This document shows positions 18,618-27,340 of a stretch of 64,000 nucleotides of DNA, piece after piece. Source of the stretch: Neomesorhizobium albiziae (lineage in GTDB: Bacteria > Pseudomonadota > Alphaproteobacteria > Rhizobiales > Rhizobiaceae); NCBI RefSeq assembly GCF_900114255.1, contig NZ_FOSL01000001.1:434001-498000 (forward strand), written 5' to 3'. Each line of letters begins with the position of its first letter. The stretch's first letter is position 1. The position numbers and the translations under genes are program-made. A model generated the notes under the pieces. It did no database searches. It was not told the DNA's origin and saw only the letters and a list, made by a program, of their open reading frames with translations.

Positions 18618-18644
18618 GATATAAACATATCTTTATGTCATATC
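18618..18644. promoter_or_regulatory. AT-rich palindrome upstream of arsR-methyltransferase/metF
   Basis: In the 90 bases between the divergent genes lies GATATAAACATATC followed by TTTATGTCATATC. Outer GATAT/ATATC and inner ATAAA/TTTAT arms pair, and CATATC also repeats directly. It starts 15 bases from the regulator's ATG. This is the expected location for an ArsR operator and could affect the divergent trmO promoter too. Confidence 0.55.
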
Positions 18645-18693
18645 GCAATGATGTGCAACCCGCCATGTCGTTATTCGACAAGAAAATGACGCT

Positions 18694-19215
18694 ATGGTGA
18701 TTCCCGTGAACGAGTTCAGCAAACGTGAGGGCGAGCGCGAATTACCGCTAGACCCTGCGACGACCACTGGAAACGGGCATGTGGTTTTCATCGGCCTTAT
18801 CCGTTCGCCCTGGAAGAACCGCGAGGATTGTCCCAAAAACATGGCGACGGCCCGCGAGCGCGGCCAGCAGGCGACACTTGAAATCGACAAACCTTACCGG
18901 CCCGGCCTCCAGGGACTGGAGGCCTACAGTCACGTCGCGATCATTTCCTGGCTCGACCGTGCGCCGCGGAATCTGATTGTGCAGAAACCCCGCCATGCCA
19001 CTGTCGCGAAAGGTGTTTTTGCCCTTCGCTCACCGGCACGGCCAAACCCTGTCGGGTTACACATCGCAAAAGTTATCGCCATGGACGCTGCTGCCGGACT
19101 GATCACGCTCGACGGCATTGATCTCCTCGACGGCACGCCGGTGATCGACCTGAAACCCTATTTTGCGTCGACCGATTCTATACCCGACGCCACGCCGGGA
19201 CGCGCCGTCAAATGA
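18694..19215 (+). CDS. trmO: tRNA (N6-threonylcarbamoyladenosine37-N6)-methyltransferase TrmO
   Basis: 173 residues of the TsaA/VirR (YaeB) family. Visible blocks are HVVFIGLIRSPWKNREDCPKN, GLEAYSHVAIISWLDRA and ALRSPARPNPVGLHIAKV, which form the SAM-binding beta-barrel. TrmO methylates t6A37 in tRNA-Thr, tuning decoding. It is shorter than the E. coli protein because only the core TsaA domain is present, as is usual in alphaproteobacteria. Its stop overlaps the next gene's start by four bases. Confidence 0.88.
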   Translation: MVIPVNEFSKREGERELPLDPATTTGNGHVVFIGLIRSPWKNREDCPKNMATARERGQQATLEIDKPYRPGLQGLEAYSHVAIISWLDRAPRNLIVQKPRHATVAKGVFALRSPARPNPVGLHIAKVIAMDAAAGLITLDGIDLLDGTPVIDLKPYFASTDSIPDATPGRAVK

Positions 19216-19526
19216 TAGCGAACACCGGCCGCCAGCGCGCCATTGCCAAGGCGCTCACCGCCCTTTTGCCGCTGGCGCCTTATGCCGATACGGAGAAAAT
19301 CCGCGCCGACGCCAACGCAAAACACATGAAGGCGCTGCCGCCGACGATTGCGGTGTGGCTGGCGACCATTGCTCATGTCCGCCACGAACATACCGCCTAC
19401 GAAAATCTGCTTTCCGAGGGCTACGACCGCGACGCGGCACGCTTTTTTGTCGTCGGCGAGATCAACGAAACGCTGACCACCTGGCGCGCCACGCGATTGC
19501 TCGACCCGGACGATGAGGACGAATAG
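19212..19526 (+). CDS. DUF2293-domain protein
   Basis: 104 residues starting at an ATGA overlap with trmO. The features visible are TIAVWLATIAHVRHEHTAYE and GYDRDAARFFV, which match my memory of the DUF2293 family in alphaproteobacteria. The protein is all-helical by look, with an acidic tail, and has no signal or membrane segment. No function is known. The tight coupling to trmO suggests a link to tRNA or translation, which is inference only. Confidence 0.75.
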   Translation: MIANTGRQRAIAKALTALLPLAPYADTEKIRADANAKHMKALPPTIAVWLATIAHVRHEHTAYENLLSEGYDRDAARFFVVGEINETLTTWRATRLLDPDDEDE

Positions 19527-19541
19527 GGCTGCAGCTGGACA

Positions 19542-20168
19542 CTACGCTCGGTAGATCCACTGCTCCGGCACGCGCACCGAGACCTCCTCGCCCGCCTTGA
19601 CGACGCCCGGCTTTTCCACCCAGGCGACGAGGCCGCGAAGCCGCTTGGCGACCCTCGGGAACAGCAATGAGGTCGCCTCATGGTCAGCCATCCCCGCATG
19701 TTCGGCAATCGAGCGCCCGGCAACGCGGCAGGGGCCGTTCTGGGCGTCCACCTTCAACGTTACCCCGTCCTTGAAGAACAGCATCGTGCCGGCAGGCAGC
19801 ATCGACAGCCTGGAAAGGCCATCGATGACGAGATTGGCGCCGATCCATTCGGGCTTCACCTCGGGTATGCTCATGCGCTCGGCGACAATCCGAAGCTCGT
19901 CGGGCGCCACGATCGACAATTGCCGCTCGTTGCGCATCTCGGTGCCGCGCGGATACCATGGCTCGCGCCCACCAGACTTGCGGGTGTGGCCGGCATGGAA
20001 ATCGCCCTCAATGCCCTCGAAGCCGAGCCGCAGTTCATCGGCAGCGCGAGTAACGAAATGGTCGAACGGTGCAACGAACACGCCGGCAACCCTGGCCGCC
20101 AGCTTCATGCCTGGCAGAATTTCTGGATCACCGTCGCGCGTCAAAAGATCGAGCATTTTTTTGTCCAT
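19542..20168 (-). CDS. MOSC-domain protein
   Basis: 208 residues; the MOSC fold is indicated by LRLGFEGIEGDFHAG, RQLSIVAPDEL, EWIGANLVIDG and the conserved cysteine in NGPCRVAGR. MOSC domains accept or carry sulfur or bind molybdenum cofactor, as in the Moco sulfurase C-terminus and YiiM. The SIVAPDEL block and GANLVIDG strand are typical of single-domain bacterial members. It is convergent with the DUF2293 gene with 15 bases between the stops. The exact partner enzyme is unknown. Confidence 0.85.
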   Translation of the reverse strand: MDKKMLDLLTRDGDPEILPGMKLAARVAGVFVAPFDHFVTRAADELRLGFEGIEGDFHAGHTRKSGGREPWYPRGTEMRNERQLSIVAPDELRIVAERMSIPEVKPEWIGANLVIDGLSRLSMLPAGTMLFFKDGVTLKVDAQNGPCRVAGRSIAEHAGMADHEATSLLFPRVAKRLRGLVAWVEKPGVVKAGEEVSVRVPEQWIYRA

Positions 20169-20275
20169 GGTTTCGACTTCCGGGAAAATGCGGACGAATC
20201 ATGCGAAAATCCAGCCAAATCGGCTGATCTTTCTATAACCGATAGCGATATTGCGTGCGTGTCGAAAGGGCGACG

Positions 20276-21397
20276 CTACATCATCTTGAGCAGCGCGCCG
20301 CCGATCGAATATCCGGCGCCGAAGGCGCAGATCAGGCCGTAATCGCCCTGCTTCATGTCGGCATGGTTTTCGCTGAGCGCGATGATCGCGCCGGCAGCGG
20401 CCGTGTTGCCCAGCCGCTCCAGTACCATCGGTGCGCGATCGTGGCCGACCTCATGGCCGAAGGATAGCTTCAGGATCATCGCGTTCATGCGAGCATTGGC
20501 CTGGTGCAGCCAAAAGCGGCGGATGCCATCGGGCGTCAGCCCGTGCTCGGCGAGAAAGCCGACGATGAATTTGTGGCCGGCAACGGTGACTTCCTTAAAT
20601 ACCTTGTTGCCAACCTGCTTGATCATGTTCCCCTCCATGTTGATCATGTAGGGATCGGCAGCTGCGGTGCGGGTGAGGTAGCCGAGATTGGTGCGGATGT
20701 TGTTGGAGAACTGCGTCCAGCTACGCGTGTCGAGCACCTCGAAACGGCCGGGTCGGCTCTCGTCCTTGCCGATCGCCTCGACGACCATCGCGGTCGAAGC
20801 ATCCCCGAAGATGAAGTGAGTCTGGCGGTCGCGGAAATTCAGATGTCCGGTGATGATTTCGGGCGTAACCACAAGCACGCGCTTGTGGGCGCCTGCGCGC
20901 ACCAGATTGGATGCGACATGCAGGCCGGCAGCGGCCGACGAGCAGCCGAGCCCCATGTCAAAGCCCGCACCAACGGTGCCAAGTTCGTTCTGTATCTCGA
21001 TGGCGATTGCCGGATATGGACGCTGGTGATGCGAGGCCGAACAGATCACCAGATCGATGTCGGCTGGCTGCAGTTCCGCATGGGCGAGCGCCTTTTTCGC
21101 AGAGGCGATGCCGAACTCGGCTTCCAGTGACAGCGCGTCGTCGGGGCGCGCCGCAATTCGCGGCGCCATGCGCGTGGGATCGAGGATACCCTCGCGTTCG
21201 ATGACGTGCCGGTTCTTGACGCCCGACGCATAGACGATGAAGTCATTGTCGGATTTCGCCAGAGGGTCGAGCCCCGCCGCCGCGCGGCGCGGATTTTCGC
21301 TGTCCACCCAGCTGTTAAAGCTTTCGACCAGTTCCTCGTTGGTGATCGAGGCCTCGGGAATTTCAGCGCCAATGCCGCTGATGATAACGCGATTCAT
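20276..21397 (-). CDS. 3-oxoacyl-ACP synthase III (FabH-like)
   Basis: 373 residues of the thiolase fold. The catalytic triad of KAS III is present: Cys 152 in DMGLGCSSAAAG, His in FWLHQANARMN, and Asn in LSENHADM, followed by GAGYSIGGALLKMM. It is longer than the house-keeping FabH (about 320 residues) and has an insert near residues 30-75 (WVDSENPRRAAAG and SGVKNRHVIEREG), as in the secondary FabH group of Pseudomonas and Rhizobiales. It condenses an acyl-CoA or acyl-ACP with malonyl-ACP. There is no plsX, acpP or fab gene beside it, so a special rather than essential role is likely. Confidence 0.88.
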   Translation of the reverse strand: MNRVIISGIGAEIPEASITNEELVESFNSWVDSENPRRAAAGLDPLAKSDNDFIVYASGVKNRHVIEREGILDPTRMAPRIAARPDDALSLEAEFGIASAKKALAHAELQPADIDLVICSASHHQRPYPAIAIEIQNELGTVGAGFDMGLGCSSAAAGLHVASNLVRAGAHKRVLVVTPEIITGHLNFRDRQTHFIFGDASTAMVVEAIGKDESRPGRFEVLDTRSWTQFSNNIRTNLGYLTRTAAADPYMINMEGNMIKQVGNKVFKEVTVAGHKFIVGFLAEHGLTPDGIRRFWLHQANARMNAMILKLSFGHEVGHDRAPMVLERLGNTAAAGAIIALSENHADMKQGDYGLICAFGAGYSIGGALLKMM

Positions 21398-21645
21398 GCT
21401 GCTTAAAGTCCTGCTGGCGCTGCCGTATGGATCCCCCGGCCCGCTGCCGCAGAATCCTTGCCGCCCTTTTCATCCTGCGGTGTATGCCAGTTTGGACCGC
21501 TTGCAAAGGCGTGGCTTCTGAAGCGCCGGATCGTGGCATAACTGAGGTTGATGGCCGGCCGGAACCACCTGTCGGGCTGCCTGGCGCGGATTTTCAGACT
21601 GATTTCCGGATTCGTCAGGCAGGCTTGGCATCGCGGCGGCCCACG

Positions 21646-22416
21646 CTATTTGCGCTGCGCGAGCATGAAGATACGGGGGAAGCGCAGAAGCACCCTGCCA
21701 TTGTTCGCCGGCGGATACGCCTTGGCGATCCGTGCGGTGTAGTCGCGCAGGAATTCGGCTTGCTCAGCCGCATCAAGCGGGTCGAGAAACGGTTTCAGCC
21801 CGGTCGACTTCACCCATTCAACGATTGCAGCCGCATCGGCCAGCGGGTGGTTGTAATTGGTGTGCCAGATATCCAGCAGTGCTGCGTCTGGCGACAGCAG
21901 ATCATAGTAGAAGGAGACCGACGGCAATGAGGCGCGGGCGGCGCCTACCATCTTGGCTGCAAATGGCATCGCCAATGCCACCTCCCGCATCAGCCGATGG
22001 CTGGGCTCGGCCAGATTGTCGGGCATCTGCACGGCGAGCACGCCGCCCGGCGCCAGCAGTCCAAATAGCCGTTTCAGAACAGCCGGATGCTCCGGCAACC
22101 ATTGAAACCCCGCGTTGGCGAAGATGATGTCGACGGGTTGCGCCGGCTTCCAAGTCGCGGCGTCGACGAGTTCGAAGACGACCCTTGGCAGGCGCGCCCT
22201 TGCCTTCTCGATCATGTCGGGCGAGGTGTCGAAGCCACTCACCTCCGCTTGCGGCCAGCGCTCCACCAGGAGGTCGGTCGAATTGCCTGGCCCGCAGCCG
22301 ATATCGACGACACGCTTCGGGCTGTCGAGCGGTATCCGAGCCAAGAGATCGCGCGCCGGCCGCGTACGCTCATCCTCAAACTTGAGATATTGGGACGCGG
22401 ACCAGTCTTTAGGCAT
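21646..22416 (-). CDS. tam: Trans-aconitate 2-methyltransferase
   Basis: 256 residues. The N-terminal [20 protein letters not shown] and motif [14 protein letters not shown] are the signature of Tam; [14 protein letters not shown] and a C-terminal [14 protein letters not shown] complete the match. Tam methylates the citric-acid-cycle inhibitor trans-aconitate with SAM in the cytoplasm. It stands alone, with a 250-base gap downstream and a palindrome just upstream of its promoter. Confidence 0.92.
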   Translation of the reverse strand: MPKDWSASQYLKFEDERTRPARDLLARIPLDSPKRVVDIGCGPGNSTDLLVERWPQAEVSGFDTSPDMIEKARARLPRVVFELVDAATWKPAQPVDIIFANAGFQWLPEHPAVLKRLFGLLAPGGVLAVQMPDNLAEPSHRLMREVALAMPFAAKMVGAARASLPSVSFYYDLLSPDAALLDIWHTNYNHPLADAAAIVEWVKSTGLKPFLDPLDAAEQAEFLRDYTARIAKAYPPANNGRVLLRFPRIFMLAQRK

Positions 22417-22458
22417 CTAAAACCCTGAACTTGCGGTGACGAGCGCAACTTAATAGCT

Positions 22459-22493
22459 GTTGGAACGGCCGCCGAAAAAGCGGCCGTTCCAAC
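22459..22493. repeat. Perfect 14-base hairpin between tam and the MatC-type gene
   Basis: GTTGGAACGGCCGC (22459-22472) and GCGGCCGTTCCAAC (22480-22493) pair perfectly around a seven-base loop. It ends three bases before the carrier gene's stop. There is no T-run after the stem on either strand, so it may be a Rho-assisted end or a repeat unit rather than a classical terminator. Confidence 0.75.
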
Positions 22494-22496
22494 ACT

Positions 22497-23774
22497 CTAA
22501 CCTCCAGAACTTGGCAGCCATACGAATACGGCCCAAGCAATTGCCAGAACGACCACAATCATACAGGCGGCGAAGATAAGCAAAGCCCGGAAAAACGTCG
22601 TCTCCTCCTTCGCTTGGGCGCTTGCCATTAGCAGGGCGCCGCTTGTCGACATCGGACTGACATCGACCACAGAAGAAGCGATTGAGATGACCGTTACGAC
22701 GCCGATTGCCGTCGTCATTGGGTCGGTAGCGAGCGGAATAACCACTGGCGTGATCGCACCCAAGGTGCCAGTCGTTGATGCGAAAGCCGACACAAAACCC
22801 ACTATGTAGGCTGTGACCAGTACGGCGATCGAGTTGTCCCCGAGTTGTGAGAGCATCGCCTCAAGTTCCTTGATAAGGCCCATCTCCTCTAGAACGCCGA
22901 CATACATTACGATGCCGGTGACGAGAACAATTGCTGACCAGGGGACATTCTGCAGCGCGACCTTTTGAAGGCTCGGGCGCACTGCCACGAGCGCCAGCGA
23001 CGCGCTGAGAGCCGCAACACCGACGTCTATGCCAAAGCCCAGATTCATGATCAGAAGCGAGGCTATGGCAAGCAGACTGAGAGCCTTCAGCGCATCAAAC
23101 GGTACTGGTGTGTTGAGATTCGAACCAGTTGGCGTTTCCGCTTGCACGGGTCCAGTCACAAGCGAAGCGCTACGGGAAACCATCCATTGCGTGATCGCGA
23201 AGGCGACGAGGCCCACAACAGCGTTGAACACGAAACAATAGACGAAGAGCAGTGATCCTTGATCGCCTGCACCGGCACGCTCCAGCATCGCGTTGGAAAC
23301 AACACCGAACGGATTAACGGGCGAAAACGCGCCCGCATTCGCCCCCTGGACAACGACCAGCCCCATGGCAAGCGCACTGATGCCGAAGCGAAGGCCAAGC
23401 GATATCGCTATGGGAGCAACGATTGCAATAGCCGCGGGGGTGAAAGCGCCCATTGTCGACAAAGTCGCTGTTAACAGGAACATGATGACGGGAATGCGCA
23501 ATCGTTTCCCTTGAGCCAGGCGTTCGGCCCAGTAGGCAAGCAAATCGATTGTGCCCGTCGCTCGTACAATCGCAAACAAAAGGGTCGCGCCAAACAATAC
23601 AAAAAATAGCCCAGCTGGAAACTGCGCTGCGACTGAAGAAACCGACAAACCAGCCAGTTGGGACCCCACGGCATATGACGCGACGATCGCAATCAGCCCG
23701 GCATTAACAGCCGTCGCGGATCCCCAGGTGAACGCCGCGACGAGAATCAAGAATGCGAGGAAAGACATGGACAT
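22497..23774 (-). CDS. MatC-type dicarboxylate carrier
   Basis: 425 residues with about 11-12 membrane helices. The first half (MSMSFLAFLILVAAFTWGSA, then the GAFTPAAIAIVAPIAISLGL and GAFSPVNPFGVVSNAML loops) matches the MatC N-terminal domain of malonate/dicarboxylate carriers in the ion-transporter superfamily; the second half has the matching re-entrant loop FVSAFASTTGTLGAITPVV. Its gene lies 17 bases downstream of the maleate-isomerase-like gene on the same strand, so a C4 dicarboxylate such as maleate is a fair substrate guess. By eye its codon use is less GC-biased than its neighbours. Confidence 0.82.
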   Translation of the reverse strand: MSMSFLAFLILVAAFTWGSATAVNAGLIAIVASYAVGSQLAGLSVSSVAAQFPAGLFFVLFGATLLFAIVRATGTIDLLAYWAERLAQGKRLRIPVIMFLLTATLSTMGAFTPAAIAIVAPIAISLGLRFGISALAMGLVVVQGANAGAFSPVNPFGVVSNAMLERAGAGDQGSLLFVYCFVFNAVVGLVAFAITQWMVSRSASLVTGPVQAETPTGSNLNTPVPFDALKALSLLAIASLLIMNLGFGIDVGVAALSASLALVAVRPSLQKVALQNVPWSAIVLVTGIVMYVGVLEEMGLIKELEAMLSQLGDNSIAVLVTAYIVGFVSAFASTTGTLGAITPVVIPLATDPMTTAIGVVTVISIASSVVDVSPMSTSGALLMASAQAKEETTFFRALLIFAACMIVVVLAIAWAVFVWLPSSGG

Positions 23775-23791
23775 ATTGATCTACCTCGAAC

Positions 23792-24607
23792 TCAAAGCGC
23801 CGGCTTGACGTCGCCGCTGAGGAGACGTCCGGCTCCTTTGATCGCGGGCGTGTGTCCAAGCTTCGATAAAATCTCGAACGTCGTTGCCGTGGCAGCCGAA
23901 ATGACCGGCAGGCCCAGTTCGTCCTCGACCCTCTGGATCGAAGCCAACGAAGGCATCTGAACGCAGGCAGAAAGAATGATGGCATCAGCGCCGTTGTTCT
24001 CCAGCTCGCGCGCTATTTCCGGCAAATTCGCTGGATTGAGACGCCCCACAGCCAAGTTGTCTGGCACCTCCAAGGCAACAGCGTCCAGAACATCAAAACC
24101 CTCCGAAGCGATGTAATCTCTCACCATCTGCGTGAGGGGACGCATGTACGGCGTGACCATCGTTACTTTTTTGGCCTTAAGGGCTGTCAGCGTCCGTACA
24201 AGTGCACCGGCACTGCTCACTACGCCGGCGGGATGTCCGTTGTTCTCGGCAGCTTGCGCAATGATCTGCTCCGAATGGCGGTGCGCACCGGTCCCCTGGG
24301 CCATAACCGCGACCAAACAGGCGTAAGCTATGACTTCAACATCCGCATCGGAAACAGCCTTGGCGCAATCGGCTGCTTTGCCGACCATCGCATCCAACTC
24401 CTCGCGCGTGACGTTTTTCATGCCAGCGCGGGCGGAATGGAATGTGTAAAGCTGTCCGGTGGCCTCCGTCTGCCTGCGAAACAGTTCTGGAAGCTCCGTC
24501 TCCATCGTCGTATTTGAGCTCGGTACGATCAACCCAATCCGTGTGGGCTGTGAGTCGCGGCCGATACTGCTGGCTGTGGTTTCTGGGACGCGAATATTCA
24601 TGTTCAA
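23792..24607 (-). CDS. Maleate isomerase / Asp-Glu racemase family protein
   Basis: 271 residues. The N-terminal GLIVPSSNTTMETELPEL is the maleate cis-trans isomerase signature. The two active-site cysteines are visible in VIAYACLVAVM and AIILSACVQMPS. The family turns maleate into fumarate without a cofactor, as in nicotinate breakdown, or acts on related arylmalonates. Together with the carrier gene downstream it would allow uptake of maleate and feeding into the citric acid cycle. No nicotinate genes are near, so an external dicarboxylate is the likelier source. Confidence 0.85.
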   Translation of the reverse strand: MNMNIRVPETTASSIGRDSQPTRIGLIVPSSNTTMETELPELFRRQTEATGQLYTFHSARAGMKNVTREELDAMVGKAADCAKAVSDADVEVIAYACLVAVMAQGTGAHRHSEQIIAQAAENNGHPAGVVSSAGALVRTLTALKAKKVTMVTPYMRPLTQMVRDYIASEGFDVLDAVALEVPDNLAVGRLNPANLPEIARELENNGADAIILSACVQMPSLASIQRVEDELGLPVISAATATTFEILSKLGHTPAIKGAGRLLSGDVKPAL

Positions 24608-24927
24608 AAGTGTCTCTCCCGTTTTGCAGGTACATCATCCCCGGTCTCCCTACGTGGAAGCCAATGGTCTGGACGGTTTTGGATTGTTTTCGCCGGCAGC
24701 ATAGAGGCTCAAGGGTTGACCCTGGCTGCAGGTCGAAACCATGCAGCAATGCCGGCACGAGATAAGTTCTTATCTAATTGCTTTGCATGTTTGCCTCTCC
24801 CAAGGCTTCGCGCATGCCGACTTGAAATAGTCAGCTCAACGGCTCCTCACGGGGTCTGGATTAATTGCGCTTGAAGGCGATTTCAATTAGATACCCGGAC
24901 GTTAGTAGGATACCTTGAGGTAACCGC
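24608..24927. other. Divergent promoter region, maleate genes / hxlR
   Basis: 320 bases without a convincing gene, richer in A/T than its surroundings. It holds two inverted repeats: GATAAG-TT-CTTATC at 24761-24774, and GGATACC-TTGA-GGTAACC (one mismatch) at 24908-24925, which ends two bases before the hxlR start. Both are candidate operators for the HxlR protein. Confidence 0.5.
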
Positions 24928-25302
24928 ATGAGGCCAAAAAATCTGCTGGGACCCAACTCGGGTTCTTGTCCAACTCGCGTTCTCATCGATCAACTAGCTG
25001 ACAAGTGGGCCATCCTGGTCATGCTCGCACTCGCCCCTGCCACGATGCGCTTCAATGCACTTCGGCGGGAAGTGGAAGGCATTACGCAAAAAATGCTGGG
25101 TCAAACTTTGCGAAAGCTTGAGAGAAATGGCCTGGTGTGTCGTCGCGCTTACCCGACGATGCCGATCACTGTAGAGTACAGTGTTACCGATTTGGGAAGG
25201 ACACTCCTTCCGGTAATCGAAGAATTAAGAACTTGGTCAATGGCAAATATAAATATGGTCACGTCCGCGCAAAAAACGTTCGACCAAACACTTCAACGAT
25301 GA
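24928..25302 (+). CDS. HxlR-family transcriptional regulator
   Basis: 124 residues, one winged-helix domain. The family marks are an early cysteine (GSCPTRVLIDQLADKWAI), RFNALRREVEGITQKMLGQTL and the wing RRAYPTMPITVEYSVTDLG. A GAGG ribosome site lies just before the ATG. HxlR proteins often sense electrophiles or redox change through the N-terminal Cys. It is divergent from the maleate-isomerase and carrier pair and probably controls it. Confidence 0.88.
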   Translation: MRPKNLLGPNSGSCPTRVLIDQLADKWAILVMLALAPATMRFNALRREVEGITQKMLGQTLRKLERNGLVCRRAYPTMPITVEYSVTDLGRTLLPVIEELRTWSMANINMVTSAQKTFDQTLQR

Positions 25303-25427
25303 ATAAGAAGACGTTGTAGACCGCCCGGGTTCCCTGAATATACAGAGAAGATAATCGCTTCACGGTCGCCGCGTTTGAGCGGCTTCAGCACAGCGATTTT
25401 GGGCTGGAGCCGATCAACCTTGGCTCC

Positions 25428-25469
25428 TAGAGCGGAATGCGTTCAAGTTGAACCGGACATTCCGCCCTA
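25428..25469. repeat. Palindromic repeat with nested hairpin
   Basis: TAGAGCGGAATG (25428-25439) pairs with CATTCCGCCCTA (25458-25469), and GTTCAA-G-TTGAAC (25441-25453) forms an inner perfect hairpin. Relatives of the GCGGAAT/ATTCCGC arms occur at 3004-3046 and 54577-54611. It lies in the gap between hxlR and ettA, which converge here; the rest of this gap (25303-25526) shows nothing else. Confidence 0.7.
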
Positions 25470-25526
25470 TCGGTTTTGTTAAAGTCGCATTTGTACGACG
25501 CCAGGTCATTTTATTTGGCTGCAAAG

Positions 25527-27176
25527 CTACCGTGTCAGCCTCTTGTGCGTCATGCGGTGCGGCACGAGCGCTTCCGGTCCCAGCCGCCGCGCCTTGTCCT
25601 TCTCGTATTCCTCGAAATTGCCCTCGAACCACTCGACATGGGCGTCGCCTTCGAAAGCGAGCATATGGGTGGCCATGCGATCGAGGAACATGCGGTCGTG
25701 GCTTATGATGACAGCACAGCCGGCATAAGCCTCCAGCGCATCCTCAAGTGCACCCAGCGTCTCGGTGTCGAGGTCGTTGGTCGGCTCGTCGAGGAGAAGC
25801 ACATTGCCTCCGTTCTTCAGCATTTTTGCCAGATGCACGCGGTTGCGCTGGCCGCCCGAAAGGTTGCCGACCTTCTGCTGCTGGTCGCCACCACGGAAAT
25901 TGAACGACGAACAATAAGCGCGAGAATTCACCTCGTGCTTGCCGAGCTTGATCACCTCAGCGCCGCCGGAGATTTCCTCCCAAACAGTCTTGTTGGGGTC
26001 GAGCGCGTCTCGGCTCTGGTCGACATAGCCAAGCTTGACGGTTTCGCCCTTGCGGATCGACCCGGCATCCGGCGTCTCCTGGCCGGTAATCATGCGAAAT
26101 AGCGTCGTCTTGCCGGCGCCGTTCGGGCCGATCACGCCGACGATACCGCCCGGCGGCAGCTTGAACTCGAGATCCTCGATCAGCACCTCGTCGGCATAGC
26201 CCTTGGTCAGGCCCTCGACCTCAATCACCACATTGCCCAGCCGCTCGCTCAGCGGAATGACGATCTGCGTGTCGCTCGGCTTGCGGCCCTGCGCCTGCTC
26301 GACCAGATCCTCATAAGCCTTGATGCGCGCCTTGGACTTGGTCTGCCGCGCCTTGGGCGAGGATGCAATCCACTCACGCTCGCGCCAGATCGCCTTCTGG
26401 CGGGCGTCGTCCTCGCGGCCCTCCTGGATCAGGCGCTTGGCCTTGGCGTCGAGATACTTGGTGTAGTTGCCTTCATAGGGAATGCCCCTGCCGCGATCGA
26501 GCTCGAGGATCCAGCCAGTCACGTTGTCGAGGAAGTAGCGATCGTGGGTAATGATCAGCACCGAGCCCGGATAATCGCGCAGGTGCTTTTCCAGCCACTG
26601 GGTCGTCTCGGCGTCGAGATGGTTGGTCGGTTCGTCGAGCAGCAGAAGGTCGGGCTGTTCCAGCAGCAGGCGGCACAACGCCACGCGCCGGCGCTCGCCG
26701 CCGGAAAGTTTCGTCACCTCGGAATCGCCCGGTGGACACTGCAGCGCGTCCATGGCCATCTCGACCTGCTGCTCCAGATCCCACAGATTCAGCCGGTCCA
26801 TTTCATCCTGCAGCTTGGCCGACTCGTCCGCCGTCTCGTCGGAGTAGTTCATCATCAGTTCGTTGTAGCGCTCGACGATGGCGGTCTTCTTCTTGACCCC
26901 TTCCATGACGTTCTCGAACACGGTCTTGGCCGGATCGAGTTGCGGCTCCTGTGCCAGGTAGCCGACGGTCGCGCCCTCGGCGAGCCACGCCTCACCCTGA
27001 AATTCCTTGTCGAGCCCGGCCATGATGCGCAGGATCGTCGACTTGCCCGAGCCGTTGGGACCAAGGATGCCGATCTTGGCGTCGGGGTAGAAAGAAAGAT
27101 GGACATTATCGAGCACCTTCTTGGTGCCGTAGGCCTTGGAGAGGCCCGACATGTGATAGATGAACTGGCGTGCCAC
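25527..27176 (-). CDS. ettA: ABC-F protein EttA, energy-dependent translational throttle
   Basis: 549 residues from the GTG at 27176, which has GGGAAAAG upstream and gives the family start (VARQFIYHMSGLSKAYG); a TTG six codons upstream is an alternative. Two ABC domains follow: Walker A GPNGSGKST with LSGGERRRVALCRLL, and Walker A GPNGAGKTT with LSGGQRNRVHLAKML. The arm and the linker rich in Lys/Arg (SPKARQTKSKARI) are present, and no membrane segment exists. EttA binds the ribosomal E site and gates the first peptide bond according to ATP/ADP level. Confidence 0.93.
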   Translation of the reverse strand: MARQFIYHMSGLSKAYGTKKVLDNVHLSFYPDAKIGILGPNGSGKSTILRIMAGLDKEFQGEAWLAEGATVGYLAQEPQLDPAKTVFENVMEGVKKKTAIVERYNELMMNYSDETADESAKLQDEMDRLNLWDLEQQVEMAMDALQCPPGDSEVTKLSGGERRRVALCRLLLEQPDLLLLDEPTNHLDAETTQWLEKHLRDYPGSVLIITHDRYFLDNVTGWILELDRGRGIPYEGNYTKYLDAKAKRLIQEGREDDARQKAIWREREWIASSPKARQTKSKARIKAYEDLVEQAQGRKPSDTQIVIPLSERLGNVVIEVEGLTKGYADEVLIEDLEFKLPPGGIVGVIGPNGAGKTTLFRMITGQETPDAGSIRKGETVKLGYVDQSRDALDPNKTVWEEISGGAEVIKLGKHEVNSRAYCSSFNFRGGDQQQKVGNLSGGQRNRVHLAKMLKNGGNVLLLDEPTNDLDTETLGALEDALEAYAGCAVIISHDRMFLDRMATHMLAFEGDAHVEWFEGNFEEYEKDKARRLGPEALVPHRMTHKRLTR

Positions 27177-27340
27177 GCGCGCTTTTCCCGTCAATCGTTG
27201 AAGGAGAGTTGCGCGCTATGTAAGCGATGCTTTGAGCAACGGCAATCCGTGTCGAAGCTCGAAACCGCTCCAGGCCTGAACGCATCACGCTTTCATCACA
27301 GATTTTCGCCCGCACGGACGGCCGGGAACAGCAATATTTG

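Noticed and set aside
18604-18693. SAM or SAH riboswitch before the metF operon
   Set aside because: The space before the ArsR-methyltransferase start is short and shows an AT-rich palindrome, not the conserved riboswitch stems.
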